NCBI GenBank assembly: GCA_942159475.1
Contig: OW804095.1
Coordinates: 68,476,773-68,540,772 of the forward strand
From: Sthenelais limicola
Lineage: Eukaryota > Annelida > Polychaeta > Phyllodocida > Sigalionidae
Direction of reading: 5' to 3'
Length of the DNA stretch: 64,000 nucleotides
The notes under the pieces are model-generated. The model was not told where the DNA came from. It ran no database searches and was given only the letters and a program-made list of their open reading frames with translations. Both the position numbers and the translations under genes were made by a program. Of this stretch, positions 34,936 through 45,120 are shown piece by piece (position 1 is the first letter of the stretch; every line of letters starts with the position of its first letter).

Positions 34936-35206
34936 CCGTTTCTAAATTTACAGCAATTAGGAGTCTATTATGAAAAAGATTGAGTAAGTTAGCCATACAT
35001 ACGAACATTTCTAAATTTAAACTAGTTCGAATTTTTACATTTTCAGGAAGACGAGGATCGATAGTTAGTTAGTTACTAACTTTAGAGTTGTGTAGTGTTT
35101 GTTATTCTTTGTAAAGCGTATATAAGGGCAGCCAAATTTTATTCTTTCCCTCATACTTGTTCAATCACTCATACGTGCTGTTTCGAGTGTATTTACTGTT
35201 GCTGAT
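34896..35206. promoter_or_regulatory. Spliced 3'UTR candidate and TATA box of the next gene
   Basis: A donor (GAAG|GTGAGC at 34905) and an acceptor (TTTTCAG ending 35046) could form a 3'UTR intron of glycoprotein B. TATATAAG at 35119-35126 lies about 80 bp before the next start codon. Confidence 0.5.
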
Positions 35207-37931
35207 ATGGAAGCTGCCCTTCGTAAAGCGTGAGTTATACTTAAGAACTTTTCTTATTTCTTGTCTTATTTTTTTTGATTAATGTACTTGCTTATTGTGG
35301 TTCTAGTAAAATGTTGTTTTACAATTAATATATTGAGATCAAAATTTACTTTCTTATGTATTGGATTTTATAATCAAGGTTTTCCCTTAGATAAAATATG
35401 GGATCAAAGATATAGTATTAGATCTAGCTCTCAGTGAGTCTAAATATTGAGTTCAAAATTTACTTTCTTATGTATTTGATTTTATAATCAAGGTTTTCCC
35501 TTAGATAAAATATGGGATCAACGATATAGTATTAGATCTAGCTCTCAGTGAGTCTAAATATTGAGTTCAAAATTTGCTTTCTTTCTTATACATCGGGCTT
35601 TCCCTTATTGCGAAGAAAAAATGTTCTCGTTTCTTCTAAATTATGTTGGAATTGAATGATTCTAGTAAAAGGTTGTTTTACAATTATTTATGCGATATTG
35701 TATTCAAGCGAGTTAAATATCTAGTAATAAATACAAATGAACAACAACTTGATATATTTTTTTTATTAATTCTATGCATGCAGTGAGCGTCGTCGACGTG
35801 ACAAAATAAGAACTTCAATGGCTTCAATACAGCGCACTGTGTTGAAACTTAGCAACGCCATGTGCGATCTGGAAAAATTGGTGTTTTCCACTTTACCGGA
35901 AAAGGTATATTCCAAATTATGTTAAAATCGGGAGATGGTTAGCAATATAGATTACACCATTTATCAATGTATATATATATATATATATGTGTATTACACC
36001 ACTAACTCGAGTACATTTATTTGTACCAGATTTTAAAAATTAAGTCTAATCCATAAAGAATTTACCAATATAATTCACACTAGTTGGTTATGGTTTATAA
36101 TAAGGATCTAAATAGCGGCCCCACCTATGGGGAGTAAAACGAACCATTCTATGGTATACGCTAGATGGTGTCGCCACCTATATGTAGTAGTAGTACAATA
36201 CACTTTTCTAATAGACTCGATCACTTGGTTTACACAGCTTTACATTCTCTCATGACCGTGTATAGTGGTCTGTAAGTTGGACTGAAAGTGTTCTTCATTG
36301 GAACCTAGGTTTGGAAAGTCCATTAACTGATCAGACATTCGATTGGTAGCAGAGGATAGTTGATCTTGTATTTCTTGCTCGCTAAAGTTGTATAGTGTAA
36401 TATGATCCTCCGTTTGAGTGGCTGCGTTCTTTGTTTGAGGTTTGAGAGAATCAGAGTTTTCTCCAACGTACTTGCGTAGTCTTTTGTGTTCCTCGGTTGA
36501 TAGGTTAAATGTGCGAGACCTATAATATATATATGTATAAACACGCTTTTAGAAATTATACTTAAAAGTTACTGATTGTGTACACGTATGTGTGCATACA
36601 CAAAATAAATCAATTCAAATCATCGACCTTCTTTCTAAATGTAAGTATCTCAATATCTTGTGAATATAGGCATACTCTAAACTACTAGTAATTACTAACT
36701 TGCTCACTAACTAAATAGTAATATTGATCTAGTAATACTAATAATAATAATGTTTAACTTACCAGTCTTTCATTCCATAGTCGTCATAGGCAGCATGAGA
36801 GATATAGCGTGTGTTCTTGAAGTCGATAAGTGTGATAATCCATTCTTCTCCGAATGGAATTGGAGAGTCTAACTCGAATTTAGTTAGTTGTCCGGAAAAC
36901 TCCAATAGATCTTTGGGAACTGTGACTGATCTTGTTGATTTGTCAGCTCTACTTTTTACAAGTATAAGATCTTTTTTTGAAATATTGCACGATTGCAAAG
37001 TGGTATTTACACTTAAGTCAATATAGATAGCCTCCATGGTAACTTAGACGTGCTTGCGTTAGGTGTGCTTGCGTTAGTATACAATCAGCGAGTGTTAGAG
37101 AACCATTTAGTTTGCTGGTTTATATACATAATACCTCACTAATCTGTGCATTCCAATCATATTTCAGAATGAGGAGGTTTCGATTGGTACCAAAACTCGA
37201 TCCAAAAAACCGTTGAGCGATGGAGGGTCATCACCCGATCAACCACCTGCTCCACCACCCTCCCCTGTATCCCCTCCCGAACTTCCTCTTGATCTGTCTA
37301 TGAAGGTCAAGAGAAAGAGTAGGAAGGGAACTCCTAAAAAAACGTCAGATATTCTGGTTAAAACCCCTACTAGTAGTATTATTCCGACTCATTATAAACC
37401 AACTTCTAGGGCCCCTCGAGCGCCCAAAACAAAAGCTCGAGTATTTAAAAATAGCTCTTCAACGCCCTCAGCCTCCGACAAACTGAGGCAGTTTCTACAT
37501 AACAAACTAATGTCAGAGGCTGAGGGTGTATTCCCTACATCTTCCTCCTTTACCAGTCCTTCGTACACCGAGGTGGTTGGCTATAGCGTTCCACATCTCA
37601 ATGTAAGTTCTGTCTATAAATACATTTTACATCCTATCTAAATATATATATATATATATCTAAGATGTTTTTCCATCTATATTAAACGACTAGCAATATC
37701 TATCTCTAAGTGTAGTTTTTCCCTGCTGTAATTTAATTTTCTTTCTCAATTTCTATGTATATATCCACTCTCTATAATGCGAGAATAATTGTTATATTAA
37801 ACAACATCTATCTTATATTCTTACAGACAATGGATCTAACGCAAGAGCTCGCGTTGGGTTCTATAACCTTTTCCCCTCTGGCCAACGATGTGGAACAAGA
37901 TGCAGTCGATAAAATGCTGGGTATCCAGTAG
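35207..37931 (+). CDS. Basic regulator candidate with PLDLS (CtBP-type) motif (4 exons)
   Basis: Exons 35207-35229, 35784-35904, 37168-37602 and 37827-37931 have GT-AG borders and continuous frame (227 residues). Exon 2 encodes AERRRRDKIRTSM followed by a heptad-like helix, resembling the basic region and first helix of bHLH proteins; a second helix is not evident. Exon 3 starts with a proline-rich stretch, then PLDLS at residues 88-92 directly followed by the basic KVKRKSRK, a layout like the CtBP-binding site plus nuclear signal of adenovirus E1A. The rest is Ser/Pro-rich and basic, with an acidic C terminus. A TATA box lies at 35119 and AATAAA at 37965. A nuclear transcriptional role is inferred from short motifs. 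Intron 2 contains an antisense gene. Confidence 0.65.
35331..35582. repeat. 114-bp tandem repeat in intron 1, related to the TIR
   Basis: Two copies (35331-35444 and 35445-35558) and the start of a third differ at few positions. Each contains ATGGGATCAAAGATATAG and TAGCTCTCAGTGAGTCTAA, which match in order a segment of the right TIR (39290-39344). Confidence 0.88.
36240..37037 (-). CDS. Nested antisense two-exon gene, unknown function
   Basis: Exon 1 (37037-36763) and exon 2 (36519-36240) on the minus strand join in frame (TG|G codon) through GT-AG borders to give 184 residues. Exon 1 is β-rich with IDLSVNTTLQS, RSVTVPKDLLEFSG and PFGEEWIITLIDF; exon 2 is hydrophilic (HKRLRKYVGENSDS, ATQTEDHITLY). 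TATATAA on the minus strand (37126-37120) lies about 83 bp upstream of the start. The whole gene sits inside intron 2 (35905-37167) of the plus-strand PLDLS gene. I do not recognise a family. Confidence 0.65.
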
Positions 37932-38006
37932 AGCGTTAAATTTATAATGTACTATAAAAGATTGAATAAAACGTGCAAATATATTTTTTGAATCATGTTA
38001 TTTATC

Positions 38007-38837
38007 TTACTCACCCTTTATTAAAGGTACTTCTAAGCTATACTTTTCAAAGTCTCTGCAGCATTCACATCGAATACATATCCCATTTCCTTCTTTGTGG
38101 TCATCTTTGTAATCGGACTGTATAAAAATATGTTCTTTACCAATATCGCTACAGCATACGTCTCCAAACCAGTGCACGTTATCATTAATATCAATTTTCA
38201 TCCCGCAATAGCAAGGTATAAACTTTACCCCTTCATCTTTAATAAGTTCTCGCCATCTCGAAAAAAATCTGTAAGCTATAAAGTCGTCTGGAAACTTTTC
38301 ATTTCGTTGACCGTACATAACTGCAAATGTGCTATGTTTACACCTTGTTCCATAAATACCCAAAACCGGTAATATAGGAGCTGGTGAGGTCACTTGTCGA
38401 GGTCTTGTGGTGCAACGTTTGCTTTTATCAAAATAGAAAAAAGCTAGATAAAACGGTTCTTCCTCTGTAAATGCTGCATATCTAAATATAAATCCCTTTG
38501 GAATTTGTATTCCCTTTGTGTCGTTGCACAGCATACAAGCCAACACGTGTTTATAATGTCTAGCAAAATCTGAAGCTGCTTGCTCGGTTATAAAGTCAAA
38601 TTGTTTCGCTGCAAAACAAACTTTTAGTCCTATTTCCGAAACATTCATCCATTTAGTAAAGTCGGTGTTGATCGTGTATGTATCTTTATCCTGTTCAATC
38701 GCTAGTGAGTATTTGTCCAATTCATTGCATTGTAAAAACTGTAAAAGATAAAGTAGCGTTAGCTCCGGGTTTTCGTCGGCAATTTTCCTCTGCTTAGCTC
38801 TTAATTTCAATAACCGCTTCAGTCTATATTTTCCCAT
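38007..38837 (-). CDS. Cys-rich protein of unknown function
   Basis: A 276-residue single-exon ORF next to the right TIR. The N terminus is strongly basic (KYRLKRLLKLRAKQRK). The middle is mixed α/β, and the C-terminal third has paired cysteines and histidines (CYCGM, HWFGDVCC, CIRCECC) that could bind zinc. I do not recognise the family; it has no adenain catalytic pattern. It converges with the PLDLS gene, with 75 bp between their stops. Confidence 0.7.
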   Translation of the reverse strand: MGKYRLKRLLKLRAKQRKIADENPELTLLYLLQFLQCNELDKYSLAIEQDKDTYTINTDFTKWMNVSEIGLKVCFAAKQFDFITEQAASDFARHYKHVLACMLCNDTKGIQIPKGFIFRYAAFTEEEPFYLAFFYFDKSKRCTTRPRQVTSPAPILPVLGIYGTRCKHSTFAVMYGQRNEKFPDDFIAYRFFSRWRELIKDEGVKFIPCYCGMKIDINDNVHWFGDVCCSDIGKEHIFIQSDYKDDHKEGNGICIRCECCRDFEKYSLEVPLIKGE

Positions 38838-39270
38838 GTCGACTCAGAGTTTGTTCAAATAGTAAATTTCAACGGTTATTAAAAAAATAATCCTCCAATA
38901 GTGCGTATCAACAACTGGTCGTAAAGTATCAACTACTGTTCAGAACTACTACCACTACTCAGTTATATGTACCTTCCAACTCATAAACTATTTCAGGAAT
39001 TAGGGATGTTCTAACTATAGCTTACTCAGTTTAAGTGTTAGGGTCAAACGTGTATAACCTTAGGAAGAGTGTCTACGGTTAAAGGTATAAGCTTAAAATC
39101 GTTCTCAGTGAGGTCAAAGGATCATGTATCTAAGAATAAGTACATTTTCGGGAGAGGGGGTAAAGGTATAACTCTGTGGTTATGTAAACCTATCTAACAT
39201 TAGATTAATCTAAGGGTTATTTCTCAGTCAGTGTAACCTTAGGGTCATGTGTTATGGGATCAAAGGTATA
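38838..39270. promoter_or_regulatory. Right subterminal region
   Basis: Upstream sequence for the minus-strand Cys-rich gene, passing into degenerate repeats (GGATCAAAGGTATAACCTTAGGG, TCTCAGTGAG) that resemble the inner TIR. No clear TATA box was seen. Confidence 0.5.
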
Positions 39271-39567
39271 ACCTTAGGGTTATGTGTTATGGGATCAAAG
39301 GTATAGCCCTAGGGTTAGCTCTCAGTGAGTCTAACCCTAGGGTCATGCGTGTAACCCTAGGGTCGTGTGTCTAATAATGGACATTCCTTGAATCTTGAAA
39401 CATTCCAGGCTCTCTCTCAGCCAATCAGAGAGCTCGGGGTGCGTAGCGGGGTGCTCTCTGATTGGCTGAGGGCTCGAGCTCACAGCTCTCTGATTGGCTG
39501 AGAGCTCGGGGTACATAGGGGACACTAATCCGATTGATAGGACTATGGCTGGTACCTCCCTACTACT
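39271..39567 (-). repeat. Polinton right terminal inverted repeat
   Basis: The reverse complement of the left TIR with about ten differences, ending CTACTACT at 39567. It includes the same CCAAT-box palindrome (near 39414-39505). Confidence 0.93.
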
Positions 39568-39573
39568 CATAAA
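39568..39573. repeat. Target-site duplication, right (CATAAA)
   Basis: An exact repeat of the six bases before the left terminus. Confidence 0.95.
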
Positions 39574-42471
39574 TGCTGTCATCATGCTGAATCATGACCG
39601 ACGTCTTAGACAAAAATTTTTTTTCCCCAGACATCATATTTATCTGCCAAAGGATCCAACTGTAATCATTTGATAACATGATGTATGAGATGAGATACAT
39701 GGCAATCTGGATCAGCGAATCAATTTGACATTTTTAGAGCCCTAAATGTCACTCCAAAATACTATACGAGCAGGCCACGGTGAAAAAAGATCAATGATAA
39801 TATTCTCGGTAAAATGATTATATTGTCAAATGATTTACTTTCTCATTGCAGATCTATTGCCATCACTTTTTGTAAACGTAATTCCAGATAAGTATCTTTA
39901 TTATTATTAAGAAAATAGAAGACACCATGAAGTCCATTTAATCAAGGAATTAAATGAACTCAATTAAATCCTGCTTTACATTATGGTAATGGATCCATAA
40001 TGATGATGGCCTGATTTTTCAATTGTACACTGGTAGGGACCTGGGGTACTAAGCTACTTTGCATAAATTGGGAACGATGATGCTGACACCTATCTGCGGT
40101 TTAGGGGTCTTGGAATGGTCGCTATCTTGGACAACTTCATCGATCGGTGGCTGCTCTGGCGTTGATGTTGTCTTTTCTGACTGGAGCAGCAGGGAGGCTT
40201 GATGGTGAATGGGTTCACATGAGGCATGTGATATCATGAGACATTTATTTCATATGTACCTTCGGAGGCTTCGGAGGTGATTTGATTATAATAATACAAG
40301 TAGTATGAATATGACAGTTGTCAGTTGTCAAAAATAACGCCCTTTGTTAGTTCATACCTTTCAAACTCTAGAATTATCTTAGACCCAGGCTTGAGGAAAA
40401 CAAACGCACATGTGATGAATCCATCCAAGAGCTGCAAGGAGTGTTTATTTTGCAAGCTGCTTGAATACGATTTGCAACAGGAGTCGTCATAGAAATGTTT
40501 GGATAAATACAATGAGTACCACAAATTAATCAGGGGGAATGTTTTGAATGTAGTTGTTGCCCTCCCATGCAAATTCCCTAGGGTAATTCATTCCTAATTC
40601 TTTTGATACTTTATTTATCCAGGAAAGAATAAATGCGTGTCCTGTGCCTGCCAGCCTGGATTTACACGAGGATCAGTTCAATGAACCCGATTTTCACTTC
40701 GCACCTGATAAGAGAAGATCGAATGCAATATGAACGAAATATGAACCGAATGAAATCCCCGTGCAATTCACGATGAATGATGATGAAAGGGCCGGTTTAA
40801 TACCATTTATCAATAGAAATAGTGCACAGTAATTAAGTTTTCTGGATTACCATCGGAGAGGCCACCGTTCCTGTCTGGTAAAGGAGTTTCGTGATCATAA
40901 ACATCAAATAACATATCTAAAGTTTTGCGAACGCCAATGGGAATAATAATTCAAAGACATCAGTGACTATAATACACGGAATGAATTGATGTCATTTTGT
41001 TCCCCTCTGGTTATTCCTACTACGCTTAATGTAAAGGATTTCGAAGAGTGGCTCGGATGAATGCAACCTGTATCAGAGCGAACTAACAAACCACTGGCTA
41101 TATTCTGGTCTTTCCTATATTTGATATCCCTTGCATAATATGCTCTTATTGTTACATATATAATATATACAGTATTTCCTGTATATAAGAAAACAACTTG
41201 GAGGCAGTAAATGCCAGGTCACCAGAAGCTTTCATGTATTTTAAAGCCCCTGATAAAGGTTCGTTCTAATGCCCTGTCATTCTGAATGAAATGCCTATGA
41301 ATATATGCCACTCGGTTAGGGATTCATATCATAGAATATGGAGATCTCCCCTTAGATCGCGATCCCCTTTGGGAAGCCTATAGATTTAATTCATCAAAAA
41401 TGATCTAGCTCATAAACTCCACATTGGTGTATGCATACGACGGCGATGCATTAAATGATAGTCTCTGCTCTTCATTAAAACATGGTGGCCCTTTTTCAGA
41501 AAAACAGTGACATTCTTATTTTTCTCAAGCGATATGAGGACATTTTAACATGGAGCAATATAAAATATAGTGTGTAGCATATTTGTCCTTCAGCTAAAAA
41601 GAAATTGTCCACGAAATGAATTGTGGGTTGTGGAGTGGGCAAAGGAATGACAGATCCCTGCATATTCCTATCAATACTTTAGTTCCACAAGTGTGATAAT
41701 GGGTTCTGATCTAGAATTGGGAAATGGATCATTACATTAGGGAGCGACGTCTGGAATTGAATTATACTTGGTGCCGATAAGTAGATTGCATGTCCTCAAA
41801 AACAACCCCTTTAACATTATCTTTTTCTCGAAAATGATAGTAGAGAAAACCCGTATTTATTTTTGTTAGCGTTGAACATTTTAATATAAATGATGGAATC
41901 TATCAGATAAAAGAAACTTTCTAATTGGTGACTCTAAAGAAATTAATGGAAAAAACAAAAATGAAAAAACATTTTCCCCAAGCCCAATATTATGTTGCTT
42001 GCCAGAAAATATGACAGATCCTCTTTCACATATCACTCAGACTGCATATATATATGAATAAACATGATTCTAGCCTCGAATGAAGTGTTCTTTTCCAGCC
42101 TCAAATCAACTGTCTTCTGCACCATTCAATAAGATCGACGCGCTGAAGCTGTAAATACAGATACGATGGATTAGAAAATCATGACGGGGCTCGATAATCA
42201 GGATCATCATTTTAATCCGCAGAAGGTGATAAGCAAACTTTTATTACCCTCGGTAAAGACACAAACGAATGCAAAAATTCCAGAAAGGGATGTTTACTTC
42301 CACCAAATCAAGACAGGAATGGTGTTGGCGCCGTCTCAGCAGTTTAAGTTGTTAATGAGATTGTGTCCGGGTGAGAGAGAAGCGCTCTTGGAGATAAATT
42401 CCAGGGAGATTTTATGCTTGATTTCCTTGTGGCTTGGGGCACTCCGTATTTTCATTCTGGTTTCAGGGATG

Positions 42472-42503
<32 letters not shown>

Positions 42504-44026
42504 TACAGTCGGACAATAATTGGACTTTTCTTGTAGGAGAAGTTCATTATAGTGTTTGGTCCGAATGTCCTCGATTTAGGTTGCTTTTAATGATGGCCTG
42601 GATCTGTGTTTTTGGCAACGAAAGCTTATTATTAGTTTGTGTAGAAAATAATGAAGAGTGTTCACTATCCAAAACCCCCTTTGCATGGATTCCATAATCC
42701 TGATTTTGATATTTATTCAGTAATGAGGATAGATTTACCCTTGCGTTAAAACTATCTTAGAAAGGCAGTAAAATGCTTCTCTAGGGTGGCGAATGGCAAT
42801 GGACACAGGTTTCCTCCCACACCCGGGAACTAGATTGTCACAGTGGAAAACGCCATGTAAAGTCTGTTTGTTTACATAGAAGTACATAATAATCCAATTT
42901 GTAATGTAATACTATGCATCTTAAACATGCATCTCAGGAATTACAGGTCTTCACAATCTTAAGAAACGTTCAAGAACGTTGCGTATCATGCAACGTAATT
43001 AAAAACACTATCCCTACTGACCCTGCCCTCCTGCAGCTTTGAAAGCAACTCGCGGAAAGCTGATCTTCGCTTAATCTTCCTCGTCTGTGAGGACTTGGCT
43101 TTCTATCAGGAGTCTATCAACTGCGACTGCCTATCCCTTCAGAACACTGTCCCGAACTCATGTAAGAACTACAAATAGCTAGAGTGCTCCGATACACGCA
43201 CCGCACATACAAAATGTGTACCTCCTTTAGGACACCAGACAGGAAGCAAAGGTTTGGCTGTCAACTGACTGTAGAGCCCCGGTAAGAATAAGAAACCACT
43301 TACTCATACGAGACTTAGTCCGGTACACATTGATGAACCTGTAGGACAATAGGCAAGTCACAAAAACCTTCCCACAGGAGGATCCCAATGTACATCCTGG
43401 CGTGTCTTGGATTTCAATCACAATGCCTGAGCAGGTGTAACGTTACATTGGCATATTATTGCCCCCGGTTTAAATTCCTCGCTATATAAAGTAGTCAATG
43501 TAATAATATAAGATAAGATGATTCTTTATCTGCCATATACTAGGTGTAAAGTTGACAAAAAGGTGTGAACTTCTCAAATTACAGTTCGTGCCCTGCTCGC
43601 TTACCTTCACTCATTTTTGTATACTTCTAATATGCTTGGTTCTCATAGGTGTGCTGAGAATGGTAGAGCTAGCACATATAAGGTGATTAATAATGATTGG
43701 TTTGAAAGCAATTTATCACACGGCACTTCAATGTTCAATGCACGTGTCATCTATAGTGTATCTATAGTGTCATACAATTCTGACATTTGAGCTAGACAGA
43801 CATGCATGTTCCTACAGAATAGACTATGTCGGTAAGCCTATATTCAAGCCAATTCCATTCAGTATACATGTATTTGTTTTTGTTTATTCAGTTGCATTTT
43901 AATCATATATACAGATAATAATTATTCTCAGCCAACCTACTCAAAATGTATGTAAACAAAAGGAATTATATAAACAAACGGAAATATATAACAATTTTTT
44001 CCATTGACAAAGTCCCTAAAGAGGCT

Positions 44027-44060
<34 letters not shown>

Positions 44061-44699
44061 CACAATTTCCAGAAATAAAAGCATAAACTGTTTCAGACTC
44101 AGAGGGCAAATCACCTTGTTCTTGCTTAGTGAATTGCGCGTCACATTATATTACTGGATTCGAACTTATGTTGTAGCTTCTTCGATATGCACTTTAGATT
44201 CTACAGTTAAAAATAGACCTTTACTATAAACAAAGTCCTTCCCCTCCCTTGAGCTAGAATTATCCCATGGGTCGACTGACATTTACACCATAGCTAGAAA
44301 TCCCCCTGGCCGCGTTAGCATAATAGGTTCAGTCTGGGCAATTTCCATGCCAGACTCAAACTACCGACTTTATATACTACTTGGACTTACTTTAACTCAC
44401 TCGCAGGTAAAGAAAGTGAAAGGTCGCTAGGGAATGCATTGTGCCACCCGACCATGCAAGCAGCATCGGCAACTTAGCTTACACGTAACAGGTCATGCAA
44501 CAGGTCTGTGCATGTGGCTAACACACTAAATCTTTTGAAAAAGGACTTTCATAATTATATTAATAATACTTTTTGTGGGAATCTGCTGCTGACTGGCATC
44601 CTTCTATCAATGCCAGCGCATATATATGAACTCTCAATTGGGGTGGGTACATAGTCATTACTAAAGGTTTGATCATGTAACTTTTTTTCTTTTTTTTTA
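39574..44699. other. Non-coding stretch right of the Polinton
   Basis: No gene recognised. It includes a GT/G-rich run (42473-42502) and a TA-repeat (44032-44058). ORFs such as 42181-42519 lack any family resemblance. Confidence 0.5.
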
Positions 44700-45120
44700 A
44701 TCATTTTTATTCAGAAACTAGGATTTCTAAGTTATACATTATACAATTCAATTTGTTTTTTCGGTCCCTTAACTTGGACAAGCTAAGTGAAAAATTCCTC
44801 ACATTATACGTATACAAACAAACAAACAAACAAACAGACAGTGGGGCCTACTACAGTAGACTAAATTTGATGGGTTTTTTTTAAATCGTTAAAGTTTTCT
44901 AAAGATCGTATTTGGACATTTAGGTTATTCCATTCGGAGACAATATCATAATACATAGATTTTTTAAACTTGGTCGATTTCGGTAAAGTAATATTAAATA
45001 GAGGAGCTTCTGCTCGTCTAGGGCCTGTGTTGCGACGGCAGGCTTCAACTTTGCAAAGTGGTCTTATATTAGTAACAAATGCTACGACTATTTTACAAAG
45101 CGGAATACATAATCATTAAA
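44700..45120 (-). pseudogene. LINE 3'-end fragment
   Basis: Read on the minus strand, an open segment ends at 44861 with a reverse-transcriptase C-terminal pattern: AEAPLFNITLPKSTKFKKS, YYDIVSEWNNLN and a terminal LKKTHQI. This resembles the WN-LP tails of CR1/Jockey-like LINEs and differs from the element at 5915-8629. No endonuclease or RT core remains, so it is a 5'-truncated relic. A CAAA repeat (44814-44835) follows its stop. Confidence 0.65.

Larger units (their letters stand above)
17862..39567. mobile_element. Complete Polinton/Maverick virus-like element
   Basis: A 21,706-bp element bounded by ~297-bp inverted repeats with AG...CT ends and a perfect 6-bp CATAAA target duplication. 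It encodes the Polinton core set: protein-primed PolB, retroviral-type integrase with chromodomain, A32-like packaging ATPase, penton and double-jelly-roll capsid proteins. Every recognised ORF is open and splice junctions keep frame, and the repeats differ at only about ten positions, so the copy is young and may be functional. Unusual cargo comprises a NADAR-like domain on PolB, a BIR protein, two LRR-like membrane glycoproteins and a PLDLS-containing regulator. An adenain-like protease, common in this group, was not found. Confidence 0.97.

Noticed and set aside
35784..35904. Complete bHLH domain in the PLDLS protein
   Set aside because: Only the basic region and first helix look similar; a loop and second helix are not visible, so the full domain is not claimed.
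38007..38837. Cys-rich protein as the missing maturation protease
   Set aside because: It lacks an ordered His-Asp/Glu-Gln-Cys pattern, and its cysteines are paired as in zinc-binding sites.
42181..42697. Two overlapping plus-strand ORFs
   Set aside because: They span a GT/G-run and have no homology pattern, splice context or neighbouring coding signal.
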